NCBI GenBank assembly: GCA_947039055.1
Contig: CAMQYB010000017.1
Coordinates: forward strand, 1-16,956
Length of the DNA: 16,956 bases
Source of the DNA: an uncultured Deferribacteraceae bacterium
GTDB taxonomy: Bacteria > Chrysiogenota > Deferribacteres > Deferribacterales > Mucispirillaceae
Direction of reading: 5' to 3'
The notes under the pieces: generated by a model
The model's input: the letters and a program-made list of their open reading frames with translations, nothing else
Told to the model about the DNA's origin: nothing
Database searches by the model: none
Position numbers and translations under genes: made by a program
Part shown: positions 7,550-15,365 of the stretch, piece after piece
Layout of the letters: the number at the start of each line of letters is the position of its first letter
Position numbering within the stretch: position 1 is the first letter of the stretch

Positions 7550-9270
7550 AATCTTTACTTAAAATCTTTTCAATCATTTTTATACCGATCGCATTTATTA
7601 TTCTTGCAAATCATTACATCTCATCTGAGATCATAAAAAATAATAGTTATAATCAACTCAAAACAATTATGAGTAGTAACTGGGATCTTCTATCTAATAT
7701 CGACCTTAACAACATCGAATCTATTAAACAGTATGAGAGATTGAAATCTGTCGCTCACAAATCTAATATGCGTTTTACAGTTATAAATAATCAAGGTGTT
7801 GTGCTTCTTGATACAGATGTTACCTACGATAATCTGTCGAAAATGGCTAACCATATAAACAGAGATGAAATACGTAACGCTATGTTTGATATCCCAAACT
7901 ACTCTACAAGAATTAGCGAAACAACTGGCAATGAAACTGTGTATTACGCTAAAATGCTAAACGACAATGCAACATTAAGAATTGCTTATGATACTAAATA
8001 TTTAAACTCTACTAATAATTATACAGAGTACCAAGCATTGATACTACTCAATGTCATTTTAATATTGGTTGCGATTGCAACGATTATAACAGCGATTAGA
8101 TTATCTGATCCTATTAGAAAATTAAACAAAATGTCTGACATTTTACTCAATAATAAAAATGAAAGTATACCAGAATTTAATGACTCTACAATGAATAAAA
8201 TATCTGATGCGATTTTAGCAACACACAAAAACCTAGCTAAACATAAAACACTTTTAGATATTGAAAAAGAGAAAATAAGCACAGTTTTTGAAGTGATGAA
8301 TGAAGCTATTCTACTTATTGATCGTAACGGTAAATTAATATATTTTAATAATAGAGCTGAAAAACAGTTGGGTATAAATCTTAAAGAAGGTATCAATATT
8401 AAAAGCGATATCATTAATATTAATATAATAAACTTTATCTCTCAAGCACTAGAACATAACGATCATAAACCTTTTTTAATTAAATTAAACGAAAGAATGT
8501 TTAGTAGTTATGTTAAGAAAATAAATGAACAATCTCTAATAGTTTTCTACGACAACACTGACCAAAATAATTATGACGATTATAAAAACAACTTAGTAGA
8601 AAATATTACACATGAACTTAAAACCCCACTATCGCTTATTATCGGTGCATCTGAAACAATTATTAACGATGATAAAATGGATAACGATATAAGAAATAAA
8701 TTTCTTAAACAGATCAACAACAATGCGAATAGATTAAACAATATCATCAATGATACGATTGAACTATGTAAACTTGATACTGAAGAAGATATGCAATATA
8801 TAAATGAAAGCACAATAATTGCAAATCTTGTTGATGATATATTTAACTACCTACCAAAAGATCATAATAAAAATATCAACTACAATATAAATGTTGAAGG
8901 TGGAAATGTGAATATCAGACATTTCGATCTTCTATCAATATTGATCAATCTTATATCGAACGCTTCAAGATATTCTACTGGCGATAATATTCATGTTGAT
9001 ATTACTAAAGATCAAAATCAAGTAATTATTAAAGTTGAGGATGAAGGTCCACTTATACCTGTTGAAGAGAGAAATAAAATATTTGAAAGATTTTATACAG
9101 TACATAAATCAAGATCAAGAGATCTTTCAGGTTCAGGACTTGGCTTATCAATCGTTAAACATATCACGAATATTTACAACGGTATCATTAATTTAAAAGA
9201 AAATGCTAAAGGTGGTGGTAACTGTTTTGAAATAATCTTAATTGAAAAACATGTGGTTAATGAGAAATAA
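7546..9270 (+). CDS. phoR: PhoR-like phosphate sensor histidine kinase
   Basis: This is a 574-residue inner-membrane kinase. TM1 is at about 5-22, a periplasmic domain of some 140 residues follows, TM2 is at about 164-184, then a HAMP region (RLSDPIRKLNK), a PAS domain (about 244-340, MNEAILLIDRNGK), the DHp helix with phosphoacceptor His 356 in ENITHELKTPL, and an ATPase domain. The ATPase shows the N-box LINLISNASRYS (Asn 472), the F-box IFERFYT and the G2 box GSGLGLSIVKH (529-539). The G1 box reads DEGPLIP (499-505), where the usual pattern is DxGxGI, so its second glycine is leucine. The GTG start overlaps the phoB stop and follows GGAG (7535-7538) by 7 bases. The sizeable periplasmic domain differs from the minimal one of E. 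coli PhoR and is commoner in other phyla. It ends the operon 38 bases before a terminator. Confidence 0.92.
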   Translation: MKSLLKIFSIIFIPIAFIILANHYISSEIIKNNSYNQLKTIMSSNWDLLSNIDLNNIESIKQYERLKSVAHKSNMRFTVINNQGVVLLDTDVTYDNLSKMANHINRDEIRNAMFDIPNYSTRISETTGNETVYYAKMLNDNATLRIAYDTKYLNSTNNYTEYQALILLNVILILVAIATIITAIRLSDPIRKLNKMSDILLNNKNESIPEFNDSTMNKISDAILATHKNLAKHKTLLDIEKEKISTVFEVMNEAILLIDRNGKLIYFNNRAEKQLGINLKEGINIKSDIININIINFISQALEHNDHKPFLIKLNERMFSSYVKKINEQSLIVFYDNTDQNNYDDYKNNLVENITHELKTPLSLIIGASETIINDDKMDNDIRNKFLKQINNNANRLNNIINDTIELCKLDTEEDMQYINESTIIANLVDDIFNYLPKDHNKNINYNINVEGGNVNIRHFDLLSILINLISNASRYSTGDNIHVDITKDQNQVIIKVEDEGPLIPVEERNKIFERFYTVHKSRSRDLSGSGLGLSIVKHITNIYNGIINLKENAKGGGNCFEIILIEKHVVNEK

Positions 9271-9308
9271 TTGATTCAATTGTAAATAAATAACAGATTT
9301 AAAATTAT

Positions 9309-9352
9309 AAAAATAGCGAACTTATAGTAAAAACTATTTGCTCGCTATTTTT
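9309..9352. terminator. Bidirectional Rho-independent terminator
   Basis: An 11-base perfect stem (9309-9319 with 9342-9352, core AAATAGCGA/TCGCTATTT) encloses a second small hairpin, ATAGT-AAAA-ACTAT, at 9324-9337. On the plus strand the stem runs into six T; on the minus strand it runs into five T and more AT sequence. It lies 38 bases after phoR and 55 bases after the convergent M20 hydrolase, so it can end both transcripts. Confidence 0.85.
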
Positions 9353-9407
9353 TATATATTATTCTTTCATAAATTAATCAAGAAACTACACTGCATTAGA
9401 GTGATTT

Positions 9408-10640
9408 CTACTGAGTTGCAAGATCAACCAGCGTCTCTCTTAAAACTTTATACAGTAATTTAATATCTTCAGTATCAACCATCTCTTCAGGAGTATGACT
9501 CATTCCGTTTGTGTTTCTAACAAATATCATTCCTGCTCTTGTGATTTCTGTCATGTTCATAGCGTCATGCCCTGCACCACTAACTACATTAATAGACTCT
9601 ATCCCTAGCTTCTGTGCAGCATTAATTATTGTCGATGAAATAACAGCGTCCATCGGTACAGGATCTTCATCTGATATCTTATTCATCTCTATCTCAACAG
9701 AGTTTCTTGTAGCAATCTTCATACACTCATCTTCTATAAGCTCTGAAGCTTCATCTCTAAAACCTTTAATACTTCCTCTTAAATCTAACGATACCTCTGT
9801 TCTTCCTGGAACAACATTCATCGCACCTGGATAAACTTTAACATCGCCAACTGTTGCTATAACGTTCTTCTCTGCATACGCTAACGCTAAATTTCTAACT
9901 GCTAATATAAGTTCAGCAGCCGCAACTAAAGCATCTTTTCTGTCAGTTATTTTCGTAGCTCCAGAGTGTGCAGCCTCGCCTACTATATTAATCTTATAAC
10001 GAATTGGTGCAGATATAGCTTCAACAACACCGATCGGTTTATCCGCATCAAGAAGGTCTCTACTCTGATCTATATGCACTTCTACAAATGAATGAAACTC
10101 ATCTGTTGATCTTTTTGACTCACCTAACTTATTAAAATCTAAGCCGTTCTCAGACAGCACATCTATCAACGTGTTCCCTTCTTTATCTTTAGCTTCTTTA
10201 AATTTTGATAAAACATCTCTACCAACCATAACTTTACTGCCCATAGTTGCGTGTCCAAATCTGCTCGACTCTTCCAACTGAAAAACAATTAATTCTACTG
10301 GACGATTAAGTGCCACCCCTTCTTCTTTGATAGATTTAATTGCAGCTAGTGAAACAGCTACTCCTAAAATACCATCGTAATGTCCACCGTTTGGAACAGT
10401 ATCAATATGTGAGCCTGTTGCAACTGCTGCAAGCTCTTTACTTCCACCGTCGTATCTTGCAATGATATTACCAAATCCATCTATTCTTGATGTTAAACCA
10501 AGCTCTTTAATTTTATTTAAAATGTACTCTCTTGCCTCAATATCACTCTTAGAAAAACCTAATCTATTAGATCCTCCCTCTGATGTTCTACCGATCTTAG
10601 ATAAATCTTCTACTACTTTTAAGACAAACCCTTCACACAT
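9408..10640 (-). CDS. M20-family amidohydrolase (N-carbamoyl-amino-acid hydrolase / allantoate amidohydrolase type)
   Basis: This 410-residue cytoplasmic metallohydrolase has the length of HyuC and AllC proteins, which cleave N-carbamoyl or ureido groups, releasing ammonia and carbon dioxide. The two-metal site is visible: His 78 in GSHIDTV, bridging Asp 89 in HYDG, the catalytic Glu 123-Glu 124 pair in QLEESSRFG, His 189 in EVHIDQS and His 358 in SGAGHDAMNM. The dimerisation-domain motif is GEAAHSGAT (221-229), with the substrate-contacting His 225. HIDQS replaces the usual HIEQG. The true substrate (carbamoyl amino acid, allantoate or ureidoglycolate) cannot be read from the sequence. The frame extends to 10679, but the ATG at 10640 follows GAGGG by 7 bases and fits the family N-terminus. 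It has its own promoter at 10686-10714 and shares a terminator with phoR. Confidence 0.88.
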   Translation of the reverse strand: MCEGFVLKVVEDLSKIGRTSEGGSNRLGFSKSDIEAREYILNKIKELGLTSRIDGFGNIIARYDGGSKELAAVATGSHIDTVPNGGHYDGILGVAVSLAAIKSIKEEGVALNRPVELIVFQLEESSRFGHATMGSKVMVGRDVLSKFKEAKDKEGNTLIDVLSENGLDFNKLGESKRSTDEFHSFVEVHIDQSRDLLDADKPIGVVEAISAPIRYKINIVGEAAHSGATKITDRKDALVAAAELILAVRNLALAYAEKNVIATVGDVKVYPGAMNVVPGRTEVSLDLRGSIKGFRDEASELIEDECMKIATRNSVEIEMNKISDEDPVPMDAVISSTIINAAQKLGIESINVVSGAGHDAMNMTEITRAGMIFVRNTNGMSHTPEEMVDTEDIKLLYKVLRETLVDLATQ

Positions 10641-10685
10641 AATACAACCCTCATTTATATTAATTATTGATACTAGCAACAGCTA

Positions 10686-10714
10686 AATATAATTTCTATA
10701 TTAACCGCAATCAA
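10686..10714 (-). promoter_or_regulatory. Sigma-70-type promoter for the M20 hydrolase
   Basis: On the minus strand, TTGATT (10714-10709) and TATATT (10691-10686) are separated by exactly 17 bases. Each box differs from consensus by one or two bases. Transcription would begin near 10679 and leave a leader of about 39 bases before the ATG at 10640. Confidence 0.6.
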
Positions 10715-10729
10715 CACAGTTTCTTTCAC

Positions 10730-10751
10730 AAAAAAAACGATCATATATCGT
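10730..10751 (-). terminator. Weak terminator-like hairpin
   Basis: Read on the minus strand, ACGAT (10751-10747) and ATCGT (10741-10737) pair around a 5-base loop, and eight T follow. The stem is only 5 base pairs. Its orientation would suit ending transcripts that run on from the isochorismatase-family gene, whose stop is 216 bases upstream, before the hydrolase promoter begins. Confidence 0.4.
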
Positions 10752-10966
10752 AACTACAAAACAAGTCGTGCTTCATCTATTTTATTAGTATGAGCCATAA
10801 TAAATAATTTGTAGTAGATAATAGATAGTTGAAGTTTTTAGATATAACAACCCTATAGTCAATAACTATACCGATCATATTTTGATAAATCTACGATATC
10901 GTGATGACATAAAAATTGTAATTTAAAACAACTTTTAATATCATCAAAATATATTACAAAAACACC

Positions 10967-11518
10967 TTACTTAATAAGATTAGATATTTCTTTAAACTCT
11001 TTCGCTGCACTTGTTCTTAGCAGTTGAAATAAAACGACTTCTGTTACAGTTATTAACGCTCCAGCATTCTGCATATAATCGATACCTATCTCCCAATTAA
11101 ACTCATTACGAGAAATAACTGCATCTGAAACAACATGCACTTTATAACCTTTTTGAAGAAGATCAATCGCTGTTTGAAGAACACATACATGTGTCTCCAT
11201 TCCAACTATTACTACTGATTTTATTTTTTCATCTTCTAATAACTGATTAAATCCTTCATCGTTTGCACAACTAAACTCTCTCTTTTCAAAACGATAGTGA
11301 GGCTTGATAATTCCACTTAATTCTTCAAGCGTTTCACCTAGCCCCTGTGGATATTGAAGAGACTCACATACTGGTAATCCCATCATGTGAAACGATGTTG
11401 CTAATATATCTATGTTTGTTACAATCGTATCAAGCATTTCATCACTCATAGCCGCAGCTAATTTTGTCTGTACATCTACAACCAATAAAACTGTACTTTC
11501 TCTATCTAATTTATACAT
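10967..11518 (-). CDS. Isochorismatase-family cysteine hydrolase
   Basis: This 183-residue cytoplasmic hydrolase has the family triad: Asp 15 in VVDVQ, Lys 79 in FEKREFS and nucleophile Cys 112 in GMETHVCVLQTA, where the preceding segment forms the family's cis-peptide loop. The short, insertion-free form resembles YcaC-like and eukaryotic ISOC1-type members, whose substrates are mostly unknown. It is not a bifunctional siderophore isochorismatase, since no carrier domain is present. The ATG at 11518 follows GAGG by 7 bases. It begins 35 bases after the RND pump stop, so it is probably the last gene of the efflux operon. The superfamily also includes carbamoylsarcosine and ureidoacrylate amidases, but no specific reaction can be assigned. 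Confidence 0.85.
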   Translation of the reverse strand: MYKLDRESTVLLVVDVQTKLAAAMSDEMLDTIVTNIDILATSFHMMGLPVCESLQYPQGLGETLEELSGIIKPHYRFEKREFSCANDEGFNQLLEDEKIKSVVIVGMETHVCVLQTAIDLLQKGYKVHVVSDAVISRNEFNWEIGIDYMQNAGALITVTEVVLFQLLRTSAAKEFKEISNLIK

Positions 11519-11553
11519 ATCTTTACCTCAATAAACTATATAATAACTACTGA

Positions 11554-14500
11554 CTAACCATCTGTTTTGTTACTAAATTTAGATGTTATTTTAGCTGTAA
11601 TCTGAATCATTCTTTCTAGATAATAAAATGTTAAAGGTGTTAATATCAATGTGAATAAAACCGATGCTGCCATTCCACCAATTAAAACTGAACCCATAGA
11701 CAACTTCATCATATTTGATGAGAATAACTGTGGAACCATACTAAGAATAATTGCAATTGATGTCATCATTACCGTTCTCATCTTATTCGATAACGCTTCC
11801 CACATTGCTGCCTCAATCGTTGCACCATCATCTTTAATTTTAGCAATAGCGTACTCAACAACCAGTATCGCATTATTAACCGACAAACCAACAAGCATAA
11901 TCATTGCAAGCATTGATCCGATATTGATACTTGAATCTGTAAAGAATAGAAACACAAATACCCCTGCAAACGATGTTACAATAGATATCGCAATAGTTAT
12001 TGGATGTATAAAACTATTCAATACCGCAGCTAAAACCATATAAGTTAATATAATCGCAAGTATAAATGCTTTACCCATCTCTGCATTTGTTTCTGCTGCA
12101 TTCTCAGCGTTACCTGCAAAATAGTAGCCGTAGCCATCATCAAATTTTATTGTCTCTAACTTTTCAACCAATAAAGTTTGCACCTTACCTAATGAACTTT
12201 TACCTAATGTTAATTCAATTTCGACAACACGCTGTCTATCCACTCTTAACAGATCCGATGTTGATTGTACATCTTTAATCTCACCTAGTGTAGAGATAGG
12301 AATTAACCCTTTTGGAGATGAAACAAATATGTTCTCATAAACTTTTGCCGAGTTACGTGAATGAGGATTTAATAGAATATTTATATCGTAACGGTTACCA
12401 TTTTCTTTATATTGATTATTATCATCACCATATATTGACGCTCTAATCACTCTTGCAATCTGAGCGTTATTAATTCCATACGCATTTAACACTTCTTGGT
12501 TAGGGATAAATCTGCTCTCTGTTTTTGGTATACTATAACTTGACTGGATAGATCTAAAAACATCAGCATCAACTAATACTTTTTCAATCTCTTTTGAATA
12601 ATTAACCAATTTATCGTAATCAAGTCCGTAAATATTTAACGTTAAATCAACATTACCATCACCCCTAAGTGCAGAAACTTCTATATCTGGGATACCTGAA
12701 ACTTCTTCTGTAATAAGTACTGCTAGGTCAAGATCTGATAACTCTCTATCTTTAGCTGGTACTAAGTTCACAAATAGTTGTGCATTTGTAGGACCATTTT
12801 CACCTATCTGTCCGATAGATGACTCAACCTCAGGATGGGACAGAATTATATCATCTATCAATTTCAATTTCCCTGTTGTTGTTTCAATAGTTGATCCTTG
12901 AGGTGTTACAAGTTTTATATTTAACTCATCTTGATCCGATGATGGTTGAAATTCAAAACCTAAATATTTTATAAGCATAATTGATGATATCATTATAGCT
13001 AGTGATATTGCTAAGCCGATTATTTTAAATCTCCAAAGAAATTTAAACACAGTATGATAATTTGATATTATAAAATTATTTAAAGCATCCGAGGCTCTCT
13101 CAAATATATTCCTTTTTTTATGTGCTTTAAACAGTTTCGCAATAAGCATAGGTGCTAATGAGAAAGATATTATAATAGATATAATTGTAGCATAAACAAC
13201 AGTCATACCGAACTGTACGAAAAACTTTCCTGCAATCCCACCCATAAAGGCGATAGGGATAAACACCGCTAGGTTCGTGCCTGATCCTGCAAAAACAGGT
13301 AAAATAACAGCTTTCGTTCCCTCAATCGCTGCATCCTCAGGAGATAATCCTTCTGCAAGTTTAGCCGTTGCACTCTCTAATATAATAATCGCATTCGCAA
13401 TAAGTGTTCCTAAAACAGATGCTATTGCAAGGAGTGTCATAGAATTTATCGTAAAGCCTGCTTGTGAAACAAGAAACATTGTTGCTATTAATGATGTCGG
13501 AATAATAATCGTTGTAACAAGTGTTGATGATATATTTGCAGTAAATATAAGTATAACTATGATAGTTAAAATCATACCTATAACAATACCTTCTATAGTT
13601 GAAACCGTCTCATCGTATATATATGTAGAGGTATCTTTAACGATCTCTAAATTCATTCCTGGTTCTAATCTAAGTTTCCTAATAGATGGAAGTTTTATAT
13701 TTACCTCTTTAGATATCTCAATAGCGTTACCGTCACTTGAGTTTTTGAGGAATAAAATTACTGAATCCTCAGCATTATATGTAGCGCCATCTTCACGATC
13801 AGCTATAGAATCTTCAACATTAGCAATCTCGCCAAGTTTAAAATTTCTACCTTCAGCTGTTGTAAAAACAAGGTTTCTAATATCATCCATTGATGAAAAT
13901 TCAGTATTAAATTTAACGTTCGTTGCACGACCTAATTGTTTAATCTCACCACCTGACACATTAACATTTGAGTTAGATACTCCGTCAATAATGTCAGCAA
14001 TAGTAATGAAGTTTTGTTTCATAAGTTCAGCGTCTAAGGTAATTCTTATCTCCCTTATATCGCCACCGTTAACATCAACAGATGAAACCCCTCCAACAGA
14101 GTTAAAAACTGGTTTTAGATCGTTATCAGCAAATTCATATAAATCTTTTAACGAATGATTATCAGATGATAAAGATAAAATAAGAACAGGAGCTGCAAGA
14201 ACATCAACTTTTGATATAAGAGGTGTTTCAATATCTTTCGGAAATTCATCTAGTACAGCGTCAACTTTATCTTTAACTTCAAGCAGTTGAATATTAACAT
14301 CAGCAGAAATATCAAACTCAATCATGATAAGTGCCATAGAATCAAACGCTTGTGCAGTGATTTTTTTTATCTGTGATACTTCACTTACCGCATCCTCAAC
14401 TATTTCAAGTATCTCTGATTCAATCTCTAATGGAGTTGCACCAGGATAAACGATTTCTACTGATACAATCGGTAGATCAATTTTCGGATACTCTTCTATA

Positions 14501-14592
14501 TTTATAGTAAACACAGCTACAGCACCCATCAATACAAAGAACAATACTAACATTAATGTGGTTACAGGCCGTCTAACAAATGCTTTTATCAT
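11554..14592 (-). CDS. RND-family efflux pump lacking the canonical proton-relay residues
   Basis: This 1012-residue inner-membrane pump has the AcrB fold. TM1 (about 9-30) is followed by a large periplasmic porter loop, TM2-TM6 (about 333-488), a second periplasmic loop (about 545-840) and TM8-TM12. Motifs include the N-terminal FVRRPV, YPGATPLEIE (49-58), GDGNVDL in the second loop and the family's GLSxxNAILVVE in TM10. The TM4 segment corresponding to GLLVDDAIVVVE of AcrB is GTLIANAIIILE (395-406), so Asp 407 and Asp 408 of AcrB are Ala 399 and Asn 400. TM10 has GLSVNNAIL (902-910), replacing Lys 940 with Asn 906. The TM11 basic residue is Lys 937, and the MTS threonine is retained. The frame is intact, so transport may be coupled differently. 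It lies 35 bases after the adaptor gene. Substrate class, drug or lipid, is not evident. Confidence 0.9.
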   Translation of the reverse strand: MIKAFVRRPVTTLMLVLFFVLMGAVAVFTINIEEYPKIDLPIVSVEIVYPGATPLEIESEILEIVEDAVSEVSQIKKITAQAFDSMALIMIEFDISADVNIQLLEVKDKVDAVLDEFPKDIETPLISKVDVLAAPVLILSLSSDNHSLKDLYEFADNDLKPVFNSVGGVSSVDVNGGDIREIRITLDAELMKQNFITIADIIDGVSNSNVNVSGGEIKQLGRATNVKFNTEFSSMDDIRNLVFTTAEGRNFKLGEIANVEDSIADREDGATYNAEDSVILFLKNSSDGNAIEISKEVNIKLPSIRKLRLEPGMNLEIVKDTSTYIYDETVSTIEGIVIGMILTIIVILIFTANISSTLVTTIIIPTSLIATMFLVSQAGFTINSMTLLAIASVLGTLIANAIIILESATAKLAEGLSPEDAAIEGTKAVILPVFAGSGTNLAVFIPIAFMGGIAGKFFVQFGMTVVYATIISIIISFSLAPMLIAKLFKAHKKRNIFERASDALNNFIISNYHTVFKFLWRFKIIGLAISLAIMISSIMLIKYLGFEFQPSSDQDELNIKLVTPQGSTIETTTGKLKLIDDIILSHPEVESSIGQIGENGPTNAQLFVNLVPAKDRELSDLDLAVLITEEVSGIPDIEVSALRGDGNVDLTLNIYGLDYDKLVNYSKEIEKVLVDADVFRSIQSSYSIPKTESRFIPNQEVLNAYGINNAQIARVIRASIYGDDNNQYKENGNRYDINILLNPHSRNSAKVYENIFVSSPKGLIPISTLGEIKDVQSTSDLLRVDRQRVVEIELTLGKSSLGKVQTLLVEKLETIKFDDGYGYYFAGNAENAAETNAEMGKAFILAIILTYMVLAAVLNSFIHPITIAISIVTSFAGVFVFLFFTDSSINIGSMLAMIMLVGLSVNNAILVVEYAIAKIKDDGATIEAAMWEALSNKMRTVMMTSIAIILSMVPQLFSSNMMKLSMGSVLIGGMAASVLFTLILTPLTFYYLERMIQITAKITSKFSNKTDG

Positions 14593-14627
14593 CTACTCAG
14601 TCCTTATTTAATATTGAAAGCTTTCTA

Positions 14628-15365
14628 CTAATACTTAAAGCTTCCCATTTTTTGAGATTCGTTATCATTAACAATTCTAACTTTCTTACCATCAAACAAT
14701 TTTTTTGTATCGCTTGATATAATTAGATCACCAACTTTTAAACCTGATTTAATATAACAAGAGTAACCATCACACAATGGTACATTTAACTCTAACTCTT
14801 TAGAAACATTATCTTCTACTATCCAAGCGAAATAGTTATCATCTAAAATCTGTAAATAAGTTCTTGGCACAGTGATAACATTTCTATACTCTAAAAACAC
14901 AACTTTTGCAGAGTAAAACGTGCTCTTCTCTAACTTCTCATCAAACGATATATCTATCGCATAGAAGCCCGTTCTCCAATCCTTAGTACCAGATACTCGA
15001 ACAACTTTGCCTAAGATTATTTTAGAATTTTTATCTTCAATAACATCTCTTCCATCAACTTTGATAGTTCGTGGGAATAAAACATCACTTCCAACTTTTA
15101 TACTTTTAATTAGATCTGTATCAGAATATGCTCTATACAACTTACTGTTAGGTAGTTTTACAAAAGCTAAATCCTTGATAAATATAGACTTATCATGCAA
15201 CATAACTTTTTTGACATTAACAGGAAAGCCTTTCTCATTATATATCTTCTCTAAATTTACGACTTCAATATCTCTTAAAATTATTTCATCTATCTTTTTG
15301 AAAGAGAAATAAATTAAAAACCCTATAACTCCGAATATAACTAATAGCTTTATCCATCTAAACAT
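14628..15365 (-). CDS. Short RND membrane-fusion (adaptor) protein, apparently without coiled-coil hairpin
   Basis: This is the probable periplasmic adaptor linking the RND pump to the TolC-like channel. It has 245 residues, well below the 350-400 usual for AcrA-type proteins. One N-terminal hydrophobic anchor (about 7-22) is present, with no lipobox cysteine. GFPVNVKKV (46-54) resembles the PVxVxxV opening of adaptors. The C-terminal half matches the beta-barrel and membrane-proximal domains: YRNVITVPRTYLQI (160-173), the YFAWIVED strand, and IKSGLKVGDLIISS (205-218) followed by LFDGKKVRI. I find no long amphipathic heptad pair that could form the alpha-hairpin. Cys 198 and Cys 203 could form a disulfide. 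Its ATG overlaps the TolC-like gene's stop by one base (TAATG), with AGGGGT upstream. The operon position supports the role; a truncated or specialised adaptor is likely. Confidence 0.78.
   Translation of the reverse strand: MFRWIKLLVIFGVIGFLIYFSFKKIDEIILRDIEVVNLEKIYNEKGFPVNVKKVMLHDKSIFIKDLAFVKLPNSKLYRAYSDTDLIKSIKVGSDVLFPRTIKVDGRDVIEDKNSKIILGKVVRVSGTKDWRTGFYAIDISFDEKLEKSTFYSAKVVFLEYRNVITVPRTYLQILDDNYFAWIVEDNVSKELELNVPLCDGYSCYIKSGLKVGDLIISSDTKKLFDGKKVRIVNDNESQKMGSFKY

Larger units (their letters stand above)
10641..10966. other. 326-base gene-free region with promoter and small dyads
   Basis: No convincing gene is present. The hydrolase promoter (10686-10714) and a terminator-like hairpin (10730-10751) occupy the left part. 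Further right are the palindrome ACGATATCGT (10893-10902), a 10-base inverted repeat ATATTTTGAT/ATCAAAATAT (10877-10886 and 10943-10952), and CGATCATAT occurring twice (10738-10746 and 10872-10880). These could be operators or a small RNA, or background in AT-rich DNA. Confidence 0.4.

Noticed and set aside
10777..10878. A 33-codon minus-strand reading frame with a hydrophobic C-terminus, lying just upstream of the T8 hairpin
   Set aside because: There is no ribosome site before its ATG, its composition is that of random AT-rich sequence, and the length is within chance expectation.
13277..14158. Long plus-strand open frame opposite the RND pump gene
   Set aside because: It mirrors the pump's codon pattern, has no ribosome site or recognisable domain, and the opposite strand is a clear RND protein.
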